A stretch of 64,000 bases of DNA from Antennarius striatus (Eukaryota > Chordata > Actinopteri > Lophiiformes > Antennariidae). The translations under genes and the position numbers were made by a program. The number at the start of each line of letters is the position of its first letter. Positions within the stretch are counted from its first letter, which is position 1. The notes below the pieces were generated by a model, which saw only the letters and a program-made list of their open reading frames with translations, did no database searches and had not been told where the DNA came from. This document shows, one piece after another, positions 11,764 to 23,699 of this stretch. The DNA lies in contig NC_090779.1 of assembly GCF_040054535.1 (NCBI RefSeq), positions 26,587,001 through 26,651,000 of the forward strand, read 5' to 3'.

Positions 11764-12007
11764 AGATAAGCTAAGCTAGCTCTGAAGTACGGAAGATTAC
11801 TTTAATTAAAGTTTGTAAAAGGTTAGCTGAAATATGTGAGAGCTTTCGCTATCAAGTTTTGAGATGGAGAGAAACAACTAGCTTACTCTACAGTTCTAAA
11901 ATGACAAGATATTAACAGTGATTGTGTGACGAAAGCGAACCAACAGTCAAACAAACACAACAGGTAATGACGGAAAACGCTTACCGCAACAGGAAGTGCA
12001 GCCAACA

Positions 12008-12027
12008 ACCAACTATCTATCTATCTA

Positions 12028-12065
<38 letters not shown>

Positions 12066-12143
12066 CGTCCGTCCGTCCGTCCGTCCGTCCGTCCGTCCGT
12101 CCGTCCGTCCGTCCGTCCGTCCGTCCGTCCATCCGTCCGTCCG
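12008..12143 (+). repeat. tetranucleotide microsatellite TCTA-TCTG-TCCG
   Basis: Three ordered blocks: about 4 copies of ATCT, then about 8 copies of GTCT, then about 20 copies of GTCC/TCCG with one CATCC interruption near 12130. Both open readings (SVRPSVRPS) are repeat artefacts. It adjoins the 5' end of the LINE copy. Confidence 0.9.
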
Positions 12144-12438
12144 TCTTCTCCAGCTTCACGTCAACCCGTCAGGTAGTCTTTGTAACCGATCCCAACTCCT
12201 CCACCCCTCTACCTTTCATCACTGTCCAGCAGTGTGTTTGTGACCCCCCCCCCATACAACAGCTTCTCTCGGTTTCCGCTGCACAAAGTGCATTTTTTAA
12301 ATTTATCTGTCCAAATGTGGATGAGCTGAGGGGCACAGCTGCGATGTGATGCATCGCCTCTACAAGACAGACAACTCAAAGGGGGGGGGCAGGAGATGGG
12401 AGCGGGGGTTGGGGAGAAAGGAGGATGGGGGGGGGAGA

Positions 12439-12442
<4 letters not shown>

Positions 12443-12474
<32 letters not shown>
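12443..12474 (+). repeat. (GA)n microsatellite
   Basis: About 13 GA dinucleotides, within a purine-rich stretch that continues from about 12380. Confidence 0.85.
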
Positions 12475-12475
<1 letters not shown>

Positions 12476-12494
12476 TGCAGTAGAACGAGGGAAG

Positions 12495-12700
12495 AGCGAG
12501 CCAATGGGAGGAGGCGGTGTGTGTGTTACACCTTGTGTCGGGGGGGGCAGGGACGTCGGGAGGCAGGCAGTGCTGGAGAGAAGCAGATCAAAGAGACAGA
12601 GGAAGAGGAGGAGGATGGAGCACGGCGCTGCAGCGGCGTGAAGCTTCCTGTGCGGAGTGTCGATGTTCTCTCCTCGCTGTGAGTCGTGGACGTGATGTAG
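12495..12700 (+). promoter_or_regulatory. candidate CCAAT/GC-box promoter and first non-coding exon
   Basis: A CCAAT box (AGCCAATGGG, around 12500-12508) and a GC box (GAGGCGG, 12511-12517) are followed by GC-rich, CpG-containing sequence. A strong splice donor follows (GATGTAG|GTGAGTCAG, cut after 12700). No TATA box is seen. This is what a TATA-less vertebrate promoter with a 5' UTR exon looks like. The next recognised + strand gene is mgat4c some 20 kb downstream, so it could be a distal first exon of that gene or belong to an unknown transcript. No acceptor partner can be named. Low confidence. Confidence 0.3.
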
Positions 12701-14270
12701 GTGAGTCAGCCGCCGCTCCACGTCGGCGCCACGGACAGGTGGGCTCTCCTCTGGGGGGGGCTACACACCCCCTTTTCCCAACTTTTACAGAGTTAGGTCC
12801 CCCGTTAGACTTGAGGCTCTGAATGCTCTCTGGTTTGGTGAACAGCCTGCAGGAAGTGTGAATGAGTGCTGCCCCCTCCCCACCCCCGACAGCCGGGTAG
12901 AGTTTGGACTCTCCTACTGACAGGCGGGCTCAGTGGGAGGGAGACCAGTCAAACCCGAGGGGCAGTTGGGATCCGCGTCCAGAGACGATCTGGCACCAAG
13001 TAGCCCCCCCTAGTCCGGTTCCACAGCGCCTTTATTCCTGGAGGCTCCTGATTGGTGGGTTCGGGTTTTTGTGGGCAGGTGATGTGACAGCTGAGCTCCA
13101 CCACAGCTCTCATCCTGACACAAGCTGCAGCTCAGCTGGTCGCCGCGGCGATGAAGGGATGACCTGCCTCCCTCTGACAGGTGGATCAGAGCCTTACTGC
13201 CCCCCATCAGATTGGGGGTGTTTGGGGGGGTTGACCTGTGACGGCGCCTGATAGTATCATATGTTCCCTCAGAGGAGGCTGTCAAACGAGACGGGGGGCA
13301 GGCATCTAGTGGTTATTAATGTTTGCCCTCCCCCTGACCCCATCACAGTGAGGCACCGGCGCGGTTATGTGGAAACAGGACTTGACTGCCTGCTGGACCC
13401 CCCCCCAGTGAAGGACAGCTGGAGGGTCTCACCTCGATTGAATCCACAGTTCGAGGATCGCTCTCCTCCAATCCCCGTTCGCCTGTGTTTCAAAATAGTT
13501 CCCATTGATTTGGCTCCTTCACCTGTGCCTCCTTAGTCTGGCTGGGATAGACTACACCTGAGAATCAATAGAGGATCAATAGAGGCGCATGACTTCTAGC
13601 TGCAGCGACCTGATCGGGTAGTTTGTGGGAAGAGAAACCGTCCTTGACATGGGTTGGGTTTGTCTTTATGGCTGCTGCTGCGTTGGACTTTTCCAAACTG
13701 GACCTTCATATTAAAGTCTGAGAACGGCAGCCGGATGATATTGATCACGCTGGACGATCAATAAACAAGCATAAACAATGTGAGGGCGCGTAAAAAAAAA
13801 AGAGTACTTGAGCTGAGGCAGGTAGGCTTACAAATCACTTTCATTTTGTTAATGTGAACCCGATCGAATGGCTGCAAGCATTAATTGGAGGAATAAAGAT
13901 TTGAGAGCACGCGGGGCAGTTTATTTTTTATTTTAATGTGCATCCACTCTAAAACGTACGCTTGCTGTTTCTTCACGGCCAAACGCTTTAACAAAACGTC
14001 GATTCCAACCCACTGCAAAAAGGTGCTAGAAAAGCCCCACCCTGCGCCGCCGGGTGTGTCCAGGTCTGTCCTCAGACAACTGCAGATCCTGAGCTGTGCT
14101 GCACCTGGAAGACGACAGTCAGGGATTACTTCAGTTTACTTTGAACCCGACTCCAGATGGATGAAGATAGCAGTAGAAAACCTCCGTCCAGCACCAGAGG
14201 AGACCCTGGAGATACCAGCCAAATCCGTTCCATGACTGAGCTGTAAGTCAAACAGCGTTTCCCGTTTAAA
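12701..14270. other. no recognised feature
   Basis: G+C-rich to about 13550, with many short G and C runs, then ordinary. Open frames at 12904-13251, 13010-13285 and 13261-13536 show no recognisable domain. I see no gene that I can support. Confidence 0.45.
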
Positions 14271-14274
14271 ATAA

Positions 14275-15903
14275 CAAAAATCATTTTAATCCGTTCCAAC
14301 CTTGTAAAAAAGCCCCAAACCCCACAAATTATACAACCCCCAGCATATTTCTACCAACAAATAGACGTGCAGACTTTACCTGTGTATAATGGGTTATACA
14401 GAAGTTATGTAAACCACTAGCAGTGGTGTCCTGAAGCACGGCTCGTGTCACGGATTTTGGATTTTTGACGACTTGTATCTCAGTAACTCTATGAGGAGAA
14501 GCTCATATCTCAGTAACTATGAGGAGAAGCTCGTATCTCAGTAACTATGAGGAGAAGCTCATATCTCAGTAACTATGTGGAGCAGCTCATATCTCAGTAA
14601 CTATGAGGAGAAGCTCGTATCTCAGTAACTATGAGGAGAAGCTCATATCTCAGTAACTCTATGAGGAGAAGCTCATATCTCAGTAACTATGTGGAGAAGC
14701 TCGTATCTCAATAACTATGTGGAGCAGCTCATATCTCAGTAACTATGTGGAGAAGCTCATATCTCAGTAACTATGTGGAGAAGCTCATATCTCAGTAACT
14801 CTATGAGGAGAAGCTCATATCTCAGTAACTATGTGGAGAAGCTCGTATCTCAGTAACTCTATGAGGAGAAGCTCATATCTCAGTAACTCTATGAGGAGAA
14901 GCTCATATCTCAGTAACTATGTGGAGAAGCTCGTATCTCAATAACTATGTGGAGCAGCTCATATCTCAGTAACTATGTGGAGCAGCTCATATCTCAGTAA
15001 CTATGTGGAGAAGCTCGTATCTCAGTAACTCTATGAGGAGAAGCTCGTATCTCAGTAACTCTATGAGGAGAAGCTCATATCTCAGTAACTATGTGGAGAA
15101 GCTCGTATCTCAGTAACTCTATGAGGAGAAGCTCGTATCTCAGTAACTCTATGAGGAGAAGCTCATATCTCAGTAACTATGTGGAGAAGCTCGTATCTCA
15201 GTAACTATGTGGAGAAGCTCGTATCTCAGTAACTCTATGAGGAGAAGCTCATATCTCAGTAACTCTATGAGGAGAAGCTCATATCTCAGTAACTATGTGG
15301 AGAAGCTCGTATCTCAATAACTATGTGGAGCAGCTCATATCTCAGTAACTATGTGGAGCAGCTCATATCTCAGTAACTATGTGGAGAAGCTCGTATCTCA
15401 GTAACTCTATGAGGAGAAGCTCGTATCTCAGTAACTCTATGAGGAGAAGCTCATATCTCAGTAACTATGTGGAGAAGCTCGTATCTCAGTAACTCTATGA
15501 GGAGAAGCTCGTATCTCAGTAACTCTATGAGGAGAAGCTCATATCTCAGTAACTATGTGGAGAAGCTCATATCTCAGTAACTATGTGGAGAAGCTCGTAT
15601 CTCAATAACTATGTGGAGCAGCTCATATCTCAGTAACTATGTGGAGCAGCTCATATCTCAGTAACTATGTGGAGCAGCTCATATCTCAGTAACTATGTGG
15701 AGAAGCTCGTATCTCAGTAACTCTATGAGGAGAAGCTCGTATCTCAGTAACTCTATGAGGAGAAGCTCATATCTCAGTAACTATGTGGAGAAGCTCGTAT
15801 CTCAGTAACTCTATGAGGAGAAGCTCGTATCTCAGTAACTCTATGAGGAGAAGCTCGTATCTCAGTAACTATGTGGAGAAGCTCGTATCTCAAGGCGCGA
15901 CTG
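14275..15903 (+). mobile_element. Tigger/pogo-like MITE with internal minisatellite (copy A)
   Basis: The left part (about 14275-14470) matches the flank of the copies at 22985 and 28310: CATTTTAATCCGTTCCAACC, then AAAAGCCCCAAAC, then GCAGACTTTACCTGTGTATA, then GTTATGTAAAC. The right end, 15881-15903, reads GCTCGTATCTCAAGGCGCGA then CTG. It resembles the inverted complement of the Tigger-type terminus CAGTAGAACCTCGAGATACA seen at 27652. The interior is taken over by the tandem array listed separately. No transposase is present, so movement would have depended on a full-length relative. Confidence 0.6.
14470..15895 (+). repeat. 28/30-bp minisatellite
   Basis: About 49 tandem units in two main lengths: 28 bp (with AACTATGTGGAGA) and 30 bp (with AACTCTATGAGGAGA), each containing AGCTCGTATCTCAG or AGCTCATATCTCAG. 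Blocks of units recur: the variant GTATCTCAATAACTATGTGG appears near 14702, 14933, 15309 and 15599. The unit's GCTCGTATCTCA core equals the start of the transposon end at 15881, which suggests that the array grew from the terminal repeat. Confidence 0.9.
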
Positions 15904-17365
15904 TTTTTAAAATCCTGACTTGTTTGAAGTGGTTGGTAACTTTAACTGAATGTTGGCTCCAGCCTCTGAGCTAACAGCGTTACGTCTGAGGAAGCTGCAC
16001 ACGCTGAACTGTGATTGGTGCGGCGCTGCTCTTTCTGCACAGTGACTTCATCTGCTTGGGTCCAACGTTGAGGCTCCATACGTCTTTTAGTAGTAAAAAA
16101 CTTCACCTGACTCTCCGCCTTGGTGTCTGTGACTCGGCGAAAACTGGCTTTACATTTTTTTTAGCTTCTCCTTTTACCGGATCTTTATCGCTGAGCTTTC
16201 AGCTACATGTTAAAATACATGTCCGTCAGACGACTAGTGAGGTTCACTCCTCATTGAGGAACCGGGTCACATCTCTGCTGGTTAACTATTCCAGCAGGAA
16301 ACATCTAAATTTCCCAGTCTGGGGTAAATAAAGTATATCTATCTACTGTATATCTATGCAGGCGTCAGCTGTGAGTCATTTCACACAAACATTTTGTTTT
16401 AACTATTCTACAAAGTTTCTCATCGCCAACAAGTTGGAACCAGCTTCCAGAGATCTATTGTGATTTCAAAAACAAAAGTAAGCTCAAAACTGCTTTTCAT
16501 TTTCTCTCCTTCAACAGTCTGGCTTCTTTCTGATGAACTGAAGAGTGAAGAATGAGGGTGGTGGGTGGACTGCCTGCTTTTAAACAGCAAACAGTCCATA
16601 GGGCCATCTGCTCGCGCCACCAGCCTCAGAGCCAGACACGCTGCGCTTTAACATCTTGTTGCACGCGGCCGACGGGTCATGTGCATCCAATCACAGTTGA
16701 ATCTGAGCGAAGCTTCGCCGCTGTAGACAGACGCTGCGTTTGCACAGGTTGCCAAAGGTTATAAGGCGTCTCCTAGAGCGACTGGTTATTACCTCAGCCT
16801 ACGAGAGTTGGAAGAGGGTATGTCATCACCCACGTATGCTAGTCGGTCTCTTCATGTTTATTGGTCTCCGAGGTGAATCTGAAGGCTGTGGTGATTTGTT
16901 GGGATGCGGTGCTGATGCTGAGCCGCTGTGGGTGTGGCTGCTGATCACTATCTACGCTCATTTTCTACAGCATCTCAAAATAGATCCTTTTGTTTTCAAT
17001 ATCAAGCTCCATCGCTGCAAACATTCACGTTCACCACCATGCAGCCGGGATGACAAATACATTTTAGAGAATTACATTTTCGTGGATTACTCATAATCTA
17101 CTGGAGATAAAACCAGGATTCCAGAAGAATTACTTCATTTGACACGAGGCAGATCTGAGCACAGCAACATCATCAGCATCACCCCAGCGTGTGCTATGCC
17201 CCGGGTGCAATGATTAATTGATGATCTCATGGCGATGCAGAGCACCCACTCCCCCATCAAATCCCCCCAATAACCCCCATCGCATCTCGTCTTCTTTTAT
17301 CCTGGAACCCACCGACAGGTTTAGGGTTTTACAGGGATGGTTTGCGTTTGTGTGTCAGAAAGTAA
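15904..17365. other. no recognised gene; short LINE-type tail
   Basis: The only recognisable item is a LINE/SINE-like tail at about 16308-16345 (AATTTCCCAGTCTGGGGTAA, then ATAAAGTATATCTATC). Open frames at 16011-16331 and 16740-17096 are not recognised. Confidence 0.45.
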
Positions 17366-17368
17366 TGC

Positions 17369-18400
17369 AGAACCTCAGATTATAATACAGTAGAACCGCA
17401 GATTATAAAACAGTAGAACCTCAGATTACAGTACAGTAGAACCTCAGAACCTCTCACTGATGTCGTATCCACCCGCCAACACGTAGTAAAGAACGAGATC
17501 CGGTCTCACTGATGTATCCATCCACCACTACGTAGTAAAGAACGAGATCCGGTCTCACTGATGTATCCATCCACCAACACGTAGTAAAGAACGAGATCCG
17601 GTCTCACTGATGTATCCATCCACCAACACGTGGTAAAGAACGAGATCCGGTCTCACTGATGTCGTATCCATCCACCAACACGTAGTAAAGAATGAGATCC
17701 GGTCTCACTGATGTCGTATCCATCCACCAACACGTAGTAAAGAACGAGATGCGGTCTCACTGATGTATCCATCCACCAACACGTGGTAAAGAACGAGATC
17801 CGGTCTCACTGATGTATCCATCCGCCAACACGTGGTAAAGAACGAGATCCGGTCTCACTGATGTATCCATCCACCAACACGTAGTAAAGAACGAGATCCG
17901 GTCTCACTGATGTCGTATCCATCCACCAACACGTGGTAAAGAACGAGATCCGGTCTCACTGATGTATCCATCCACCAACACGTAGTAAAGAACGAGATCC
18001 GGTCTCACTGATGTATCCATCCACCAACACGTGGTAAAGAACGAGATCCGGTCTCACTGATGTCGTATCCATCCACCAACACGTAGTAAAGAATGAGATC
18101 CGGTCTCACTGATGTCGTATCCATCCACCAACATGTAGTAAAGAACGAGATCCGGTCTCACTGATGTATCCATCCACCAACACGTGGTGAAGAACGAGAT
18201 CCGGTCTCACTGATGTCGTATCCATCCACCAACACGTAGTAAAGAATGAGATCCGGTCTCACTGATGTCGTATCCATCCACCAACATGTAGTAAAGAACG
18301 AGATCCGGTCTCACTGATGTCGTATCTCAGATCTTCTCACACACACTCTGGACGGAGCGACAGCAGCTGGTGTCCTGACGTTCTACTTCAATTGTTCAAT
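17369..18400 (+). mobile_element. Tigger-like MITE remnant with internal minisatellite (copy B)
   Basis: It opens with about four tandem copies (17369-17455, period 22-23 bp) of the Tigger-type terminal sequence CAGTAGAACCTCAGATTACA, then the 49/52-bp array, then GTCGTATCTCAG and a GGTGTCCTGACGTTCTACTT stretch near 18369-18388. The latter matches the subterminal GGTGTCCTGAAGCA of copies A and C. The TTTTAATCCGTTCC flank seen in the other copies is missing. Confidence 0.55.
17455..18335 (+). repeat. 49/52-bp minisatellite, array 1
   Basis: About 17-18 units of 49 bp or 52 bp; the longer form has GATGTCGTATCC where the shorter has GATGTATCC. Each unit carries GAGATCCGGTCTC, a near-palindrome, and CCACCAACACGTAGTAAAGA. 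The same unit forms arrays at 23175-23655 and, reversed, at 27764-28275. Confidence 0.9.
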
Positions 18401-21400
18401 GGTACAGAAAGCCGTATTGCGGGTGAATAAACGTGAATTTATTAAAATCTTTTCCTTATTTTGCAACTTTTGAAGCATTTTAATTTGAATCCAAACCAAA
18501 CTCCTGCTACTGTCGAGCCGTTCGGACTCGATGAGTTGTTTTCTGCTCCGGATGATTAAAAGTCGCTCTGATTCAGAGCTGACTCGACGACACGTCTAGA
18601 GATGGTTGGTAATGAGCATGTTTTTCTGTCTGAACGCAGATGTGGAGTTTTTTAAAAACACTTTCATTAGACGGAGCTGTGTGTGTGTGAACCTGACGCT
18701 GACTGAATCTGCAGTGTTGTGTGTCGAACGGCGAGACGCTTCATTAGGGGGTGTGTGGGTGAAAATGCGTTGCACTGTTTTGAGTCATAAAGTGAAATGC
18801 GTCATCAATAAACGGCTTTTTGTTTCCTTTTGTGTGTCTTGTTCAGGTCTGGGGATCCATGCCAGTCCACAGAAGCCCCCTCCACCCACAGGCCACACCC
18901 ACCCTGACGACATCAGCGGGCGGGTCAGACTTTCCAGCCGTCATAGACGGCGCTTTGTTTCCAGGTCTTTCTGTCAGATCAGTGTTGATGCATTCGGTCG
19001 CGTCTCTTCAGACGGGACAGAATCCATCAGCAGCCGTTGTGTGAAATGATTAATGCATCAGAACGAGTGTCAGGAACAAAAACAGGATGTGAATCCTGAA
19101 AAGGGAGGCTGGAGAAAACACGCCGTCTTTCTCTAAAGTCGGGTTCTTGAAAATCCAGGCGAACCGGGTGTTTCCTTCCTAACGTTAATTATTTTGATGT
19201 CTTTAAATGTTCCCCATGGCGAGCCCCGCCCTTAAAGATTCACTTTCTTGACTGAGGGCGGCATGTGTTTACATCCCAAGGTGTTTCTAGAGGATGAATC
19301 ATAAGCTCCACCCCGATGAAGACACCTCACTGGTGTAAAGGCGAGTCTCGCAGCGAGCTTTATGACCTCTAGCCGCCGTCCTCCGGCTCGAAACACGAGA
19401 GAAAATCCTCTCAGTGGGAAGAAACGGAAGTAGACGTGTTCTTCCTTCCTGGTACACGTTTGTTTAGGAGGCGGGGATTTTTAGTGCTGAGGTCAGAGGT
19501 CAGTTCAGTCTACGGCGAGCAGCACATCTGCAGTGATCCGTCGGTCGTCTCTGGTCGATTAGCGTTTAATTTCCCTCGTGCTTTGGAGCCGTTTGATATT
19601 CCTCCCTCCAACTTTTGACAACTTAGAAGAGGAAAGCCTGCAGCCGTCCCGCAGGGCTTAATTATCCCTCAACCCGGTAAGACGGGAGGCTGAGGAGCAG
19701 GAGCTGAGAGGAGATGAAGGATTGATTGTCTGATATTACCTGGCCTCTGATCAAAAGCCTGCGTTGACAGGTGGAGCACAGATTCTCCCCATCTCTCTTG
19801 TTAATGCACAAAAAAACAAGAAAAGAAAAGACGGCGAGTCTCCGTCCAGCGTTCCTGGCTTGGGTCAGATAGCGAGGGCACGTCGTCAAGGCGTTGCTAC
19901 ATATAGACGTCCCTTCTGCATCTTAATAACCTATTTGAACACGTATTTTTATTTCTGTCATCCTTTTATCTGCAGACGTCTGAGTTGTTATTAGGATGTT
20001 CGCCGAGAGACGTTTTAATGTTTAGTGTCAGAGGACGAGACGAAAAAGTTCTCCAGGACTACGGCGGACGTAACGATCAGTTGTAAGGCTCGTAAAATAT
20101 GTATTATACTGTTTTATTATTACAGAGTGGAAACGGCATCTGAGTGGTCGGACTGTCCCTGAGCTAAACTCAGGTGAACGTTTCCAAAAGCCATCAGGTT
20201 TGGGTTCAGGTACGATCATCCAGGTGTGTTGGATGGGTTTGTGTCACCCCCAAACTGAAGGGGATGCTTTGAGGACAATATCATGAGACGCCATGAGCAT
20301 CCACATCAGGATTTAAATGTCCACGTTCACCTCTGAGACACAGCCAGGTGGCGCCGGCGAGGGCGAGTGGATGACAAGGAGACGATCAGCAGCTTTGCTT
20401 AAACGCCAGTGATTGATGTCTTAAAACATGATTTCCATTGTGAAAATTAGTAATATTTAAGCCTTAATGAAATGCCACTTCAAGACATCTGTGATCGCAG
20501 CAGCGCCGTGGAAACTAATGGAACCTCAGCTCGATGGGGAACGCTGCTTCAGTGGAGGAGCAGAAGGGACGCTTAATAATGTGAAGGCTGCTCCGCATAA
20601 ATTCATATAAAGTATAATAAGCCGCAATATTATGGTACATAATGAGCAATAACCAAATCAGGCACTTAACAGTTCAGTAATCGCTAAGTGTGTCATCAGC
20701 TTGGAGCCAGAGGGCCAATCAGATGAGCTGATGGAGCCTGGCTGATATCAGACACCTGCTGAACCGTGAAGAGCACTGGAGTCAGGAGCCGTGATCCTGC
20801 TAACGAGCAGGGATTGGTTCTCTGTCCTGAACCCTAAGCCATCAGCCCCCACACTCAGAGCTGCCCCCCCCCAGAGGAGACGACATCACAGCGTTCACAT
20901 GAGCTCTCCACACTCAGAGCTGCCCCCCCCCCCAGAGGAGATGACATCACAGACCCTGTCGGTCCTGCTGCTCTGGATCAAACTGGGTTTTCTTCTTCGG
21001 TGGTTCTGAGCTGCCGCTGTGGGTTGTGGACATGGTATTGTCTGTTGAAACGCTGAGTTACTCGCTTGCTCCTCATTGGTGGACGAGATGAACTGAGGCA
21101 CCTCTTGGTTGATGTTTTCTAATTCACTGGCAGTAGCTCCTGTGCTATCTTTGCCATTAACCAGTTGGAAATTGAAGCCTGTTGATTAACAAGCTGGTTT
21201 ATAGAGTTAGCAGCTAGTAGCATGTTAGCAGCTTGTAGCATGTTAGCTTAGGTTGGTCAACATTAAACCTGGAAAGCGTCAGCCTCAAAAGGAACAGATG
21301 TCCAACATCCATGCAGGATTCTTTCTTCACAAACACATTCCTTGTTTGTTCATTCATGACATTAGAAGTTCAGAAAAGTCAGAATTCTGTCTTTAGAATT

Positions 21401-21480
21401 CTGATGAGAACGCTGTGAAAGACAAGCCAGGATGATTCCATCTTTATGAAGAACCACCTCCAGCCACAGTCCTGTGGCAC
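18401..21480. other. no recognised feature
   Basis: Intergenic or intronic sequence. A 60-bp tandem doublet lies at about 20848-20950 (ACACTCAGAGCTGCCCCCCC twice). The open frame at 18606-19049 includes a plausible acceptor (TGTGTCTTGTTCAG, about 18833-18846), but the protein is not recognised and I do not call an exon. Confidence 0.45.
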
Positions 21481-21489
21481 CGGCCCAGA

Positions 21490-21965
21490 ACCACCCAGTA
21501 CACTACAGGTGTGGCGTCTGTTCCACGTAGACTACAGGTGTGGCGTCTTTTCCAGATAGACTACAGGTGTGGCGTCTGTTCCACGTAGACTACAGGTGTG
21601 GCGTCTTTTCCAGATAGACTACAGGTGTAGCGTCTGTCCCAGGTAGACTACAGGTGTGGCGTCTGTCCCAGGTAGACTACAGGTGTGGCGTCTGTTCCAC
21701 GTAGACTACAGGTGTGGCGTCTTGTCCAGGTAGAGTACAGGTGTGGCGTCTGTTCCACGTAGACTACAGGTGTGGCGTCTGTTCCACGTAGACTACAGGT
21801 GTGGCGTCTTTTCCAGATAGACTACAGGTGTAGCGTCTGTCCCAGGTAGACTACAGGTGTGGCGTCTGTCCCAGGTAGACTACAGGTGTGGCGTCTGTTC
21901 CACGTAGACTACAGGTGTGGCGTCTTGTCCAGGTAGAGTACAGGTGTGACTCCTGTCCCAGGTAG
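21490..21965 (+). repeat. 29-bp minisatellite
   Basis: About 16 units with a constant core GACTACAGGTGTGGCGTCT and a variable end (GTTCCACGTA, TTTCCAGATA, GTCCCAGGTA, TGTCCAGGTA). A block of several units is repeated in the same order (compare 21600-21760 with 21800-21955), a higher-order duplication. Confidence 0.9.
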
Positions 21966-22984
21966 ACCCGTCATTCCGGTTTAAATGTTAAATTGGAATG
22001 ACAGCATGTTGTGAAATGACTTGAAGAAAAACCAGGAGGGTGTCAGCTCAATCCTGTGATGGGAAAGTGGCAGTTCTTATAAATGATGCACAAAACAGTT
22101 CAGAAAAGCACCCAGGTTCCACCTGCTCCATGGATGCAAAAGAAGATAAATAAGGTCGCTGAAGGAAAAGGTGTTTGAGCTGCGTATCGACTTCAGCCAC
22201 AGAATTAGAATTGATCTGGCGAGTGGAGAAGGTTGTTTACACTTCCTGGTGTGGATTGTGACACTGCTAGCTAACCTCTGGCAGGCTAGCCTCTCATTAT
22301 CCTCCCACACAGACGTGTCGTCCTCTGTTTAGAATGGAAGTGACCTCTGATGGCTGAAACATCTTAATGGATGGACCCAGGGATGTGTGGACGTCTGTCT
22401 CCGGTCTCACAGCCTCTTCTCATCAAATGGCTCCTTGGCAAAGACGACCAGGAAACACGAGTCGTCCATCCAGGAGGAGAATACGGGTCCTTTAAGTGCC
22501 TCCGTATCTGTTAAAGCCTGGAGGAAAACCTGTCAGCAGCGTCCTCTGCTAACCCTTTAAGGAACATAAACCAAACCTTGTCCTGAAAATTACAGTTTTA
22601 ATGTAGACCCCCATCTGTAATGGAGTCATTAACATTTCCTTTGTGGAGCAGGGAGGCTGTGTAAGCACTCCTATAATGGAGGAAGTGGTACAAATTAGGT
22701 GTAGTGTTAATAAAATGCATCCAAACATCATCTGGTTATAGGTAGAAAATAGGAGAGCTTCTTATTTGTGAGATCTTTACTGCAGTAACAGCAATAATGG
22801 AGTCATTCCAGTGTTGTTGTTCTAGCTTTTACCGCTGTCCAGCCGCTCGTCTTTTCACTGCTTGTTTGGCGGTCGTGGCAAAATAGCTGATGATTCGCTG
22901 ACAGAACCGCAGGCGGGTTGAGAGAGATCATCACATTAGTCACTGAACGACAAACACAGGAGAGCCTGGAGGAACGAGCATTTA
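21966..22984. other. no recognised feature
   Basis: Ordinary non-coding sequence. Frames at 22077-22310 and 22549-22731 are not recognised. Confidence 0.45.
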
Positions 22985-23695
22985 ACCACTAAAAGAACTC
23001 AGATCATTTTAATCCTTTCCAGCCTCGTGAAAAAGCCCCAAACTCACTAAAATATGAAAAAAACAACACATTTTACCAACCAATACACACGCAGACTTTA
23101 CCTGTGTGTAGTTAATTATATATACGTTATGTAAACAATGATAAAGAATGAAAAGAAACGCATCGTAAAACGCATTGTATCCATCCACCAACACGTGGTA
23201 AAGAACGAGATCCGGTCTCACTGATGTCGTATCCATCCACCAACACGTGGTAAAGAACGAGATCCGGTCTCACTGATGTCGTATCCATCCGCCAACACGT
23301 GGTAAAGAACGAGATCCGGTCTCACTGATGTCGTATCCATCCGCCAACACGTGGTAAAGAACGAGATCCGGTCTCACTGATGTTGTATCCATCCGCCAAC
23401 ACGTGGTAAAGAGCGAGATCCGGTCTCACTGATGTCGTATCCATCCACCAACACGTGGTAAAGAACGAGATCCGGTCTCACTGATGTATCCATCCGCCAA
23501 CACGTGGTAAAGAGCGAGATCCGGTCTCACTGATGTTGTATCTATCCGCCAACACGTAGTAAAGAACGAGATCCGGTCTCACTGATGTTGTATCTATCCG
23601 CCAACACGTAGTAAAGAACGAGATCCGGTCTCACTGATGTATCCATCCGCCAACTAGCGGTGTCCTGAAGCATGGATCGTATCTCAACTGGTGCA
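22985..23695 (+). mobile_element. Tigger-like MITE with internal minisatellite (copy C)
   Basis: The left flank (22998-23165) matches copy A: CATTTTAATCCTTTCCAGCC, AAAAAGCCCCAAACTCAC, GCAGACTTTACCTGTGTGTA, GTTATGTAAACAATGATAAA. The 49/52-bp array follows, then GCGGTGTCCTGAAGCATGGA and TCGTATCTCAACTGGTGCAG (about 23656-23695) at the right end, corresponding to the element terminus. No coding capacity. Confidence 0.6.
23175..23655 (+). repeat. 49/52-bp minisatellite, array 2
   Basis: About 10 units of the same repeat as at 17455-18335 and in the same orientation. Most units carry CACGTGGTAAAGA (E-box CACGTG) where array 1 often has CACGTAGTAAAGA. Confidence 0.9.
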
Positions 23696-23699
23696 GAAA

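Larger units (their letters stand above)
7535..11960 (-). mobile_element. L2/CR1-like LINE, internally deleted copy
   Basis: Near-complete minus-strand non-LTR retrotransposon. Reading in element direction: 5' leader (about 11960-11764), ORF1 with an SGNH esterase domain (11763-10861), the C-terminal part of the endonuclease (10906-10385), the endonuclease-to-RT linker (10376-9972), the RT N-terminal part (9958-9755), the RT core (9670-8729) and the C-terminal tail (8792-8451). The 3' UTR holds three tandem blocks of roughly 115-130 bp (about 7870-8230) and ends in a conserved TTTATATAGCGCTTAAT-type terminus. The end of ORF1's flank and the first half of the endonuclease are missing. Several frameshifts break ORF2, so it is not autonomous. 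Confidence 0.85.

Noticed and set aside
12904-13536. Cluster of 90-115 residue frames in GC-rich DNA
   Set aside because: No recognisable domains, overlapping on both strands, and no consistent splice pairs; GC-rich DNA has few stops by chance.
14470-18335. Possible CRISPR-like arrays of regular repeats
   Set aside because: Units are contiguous tandem repeats with no unique spacers and no cas genes, in a vertebrate genome.
18606-19049. 147-residue frame with a possible internal splice acceptor
   Set aside because: The protein is not recognisable and there is no matching donor or downstream exon; not supportable as a gene.
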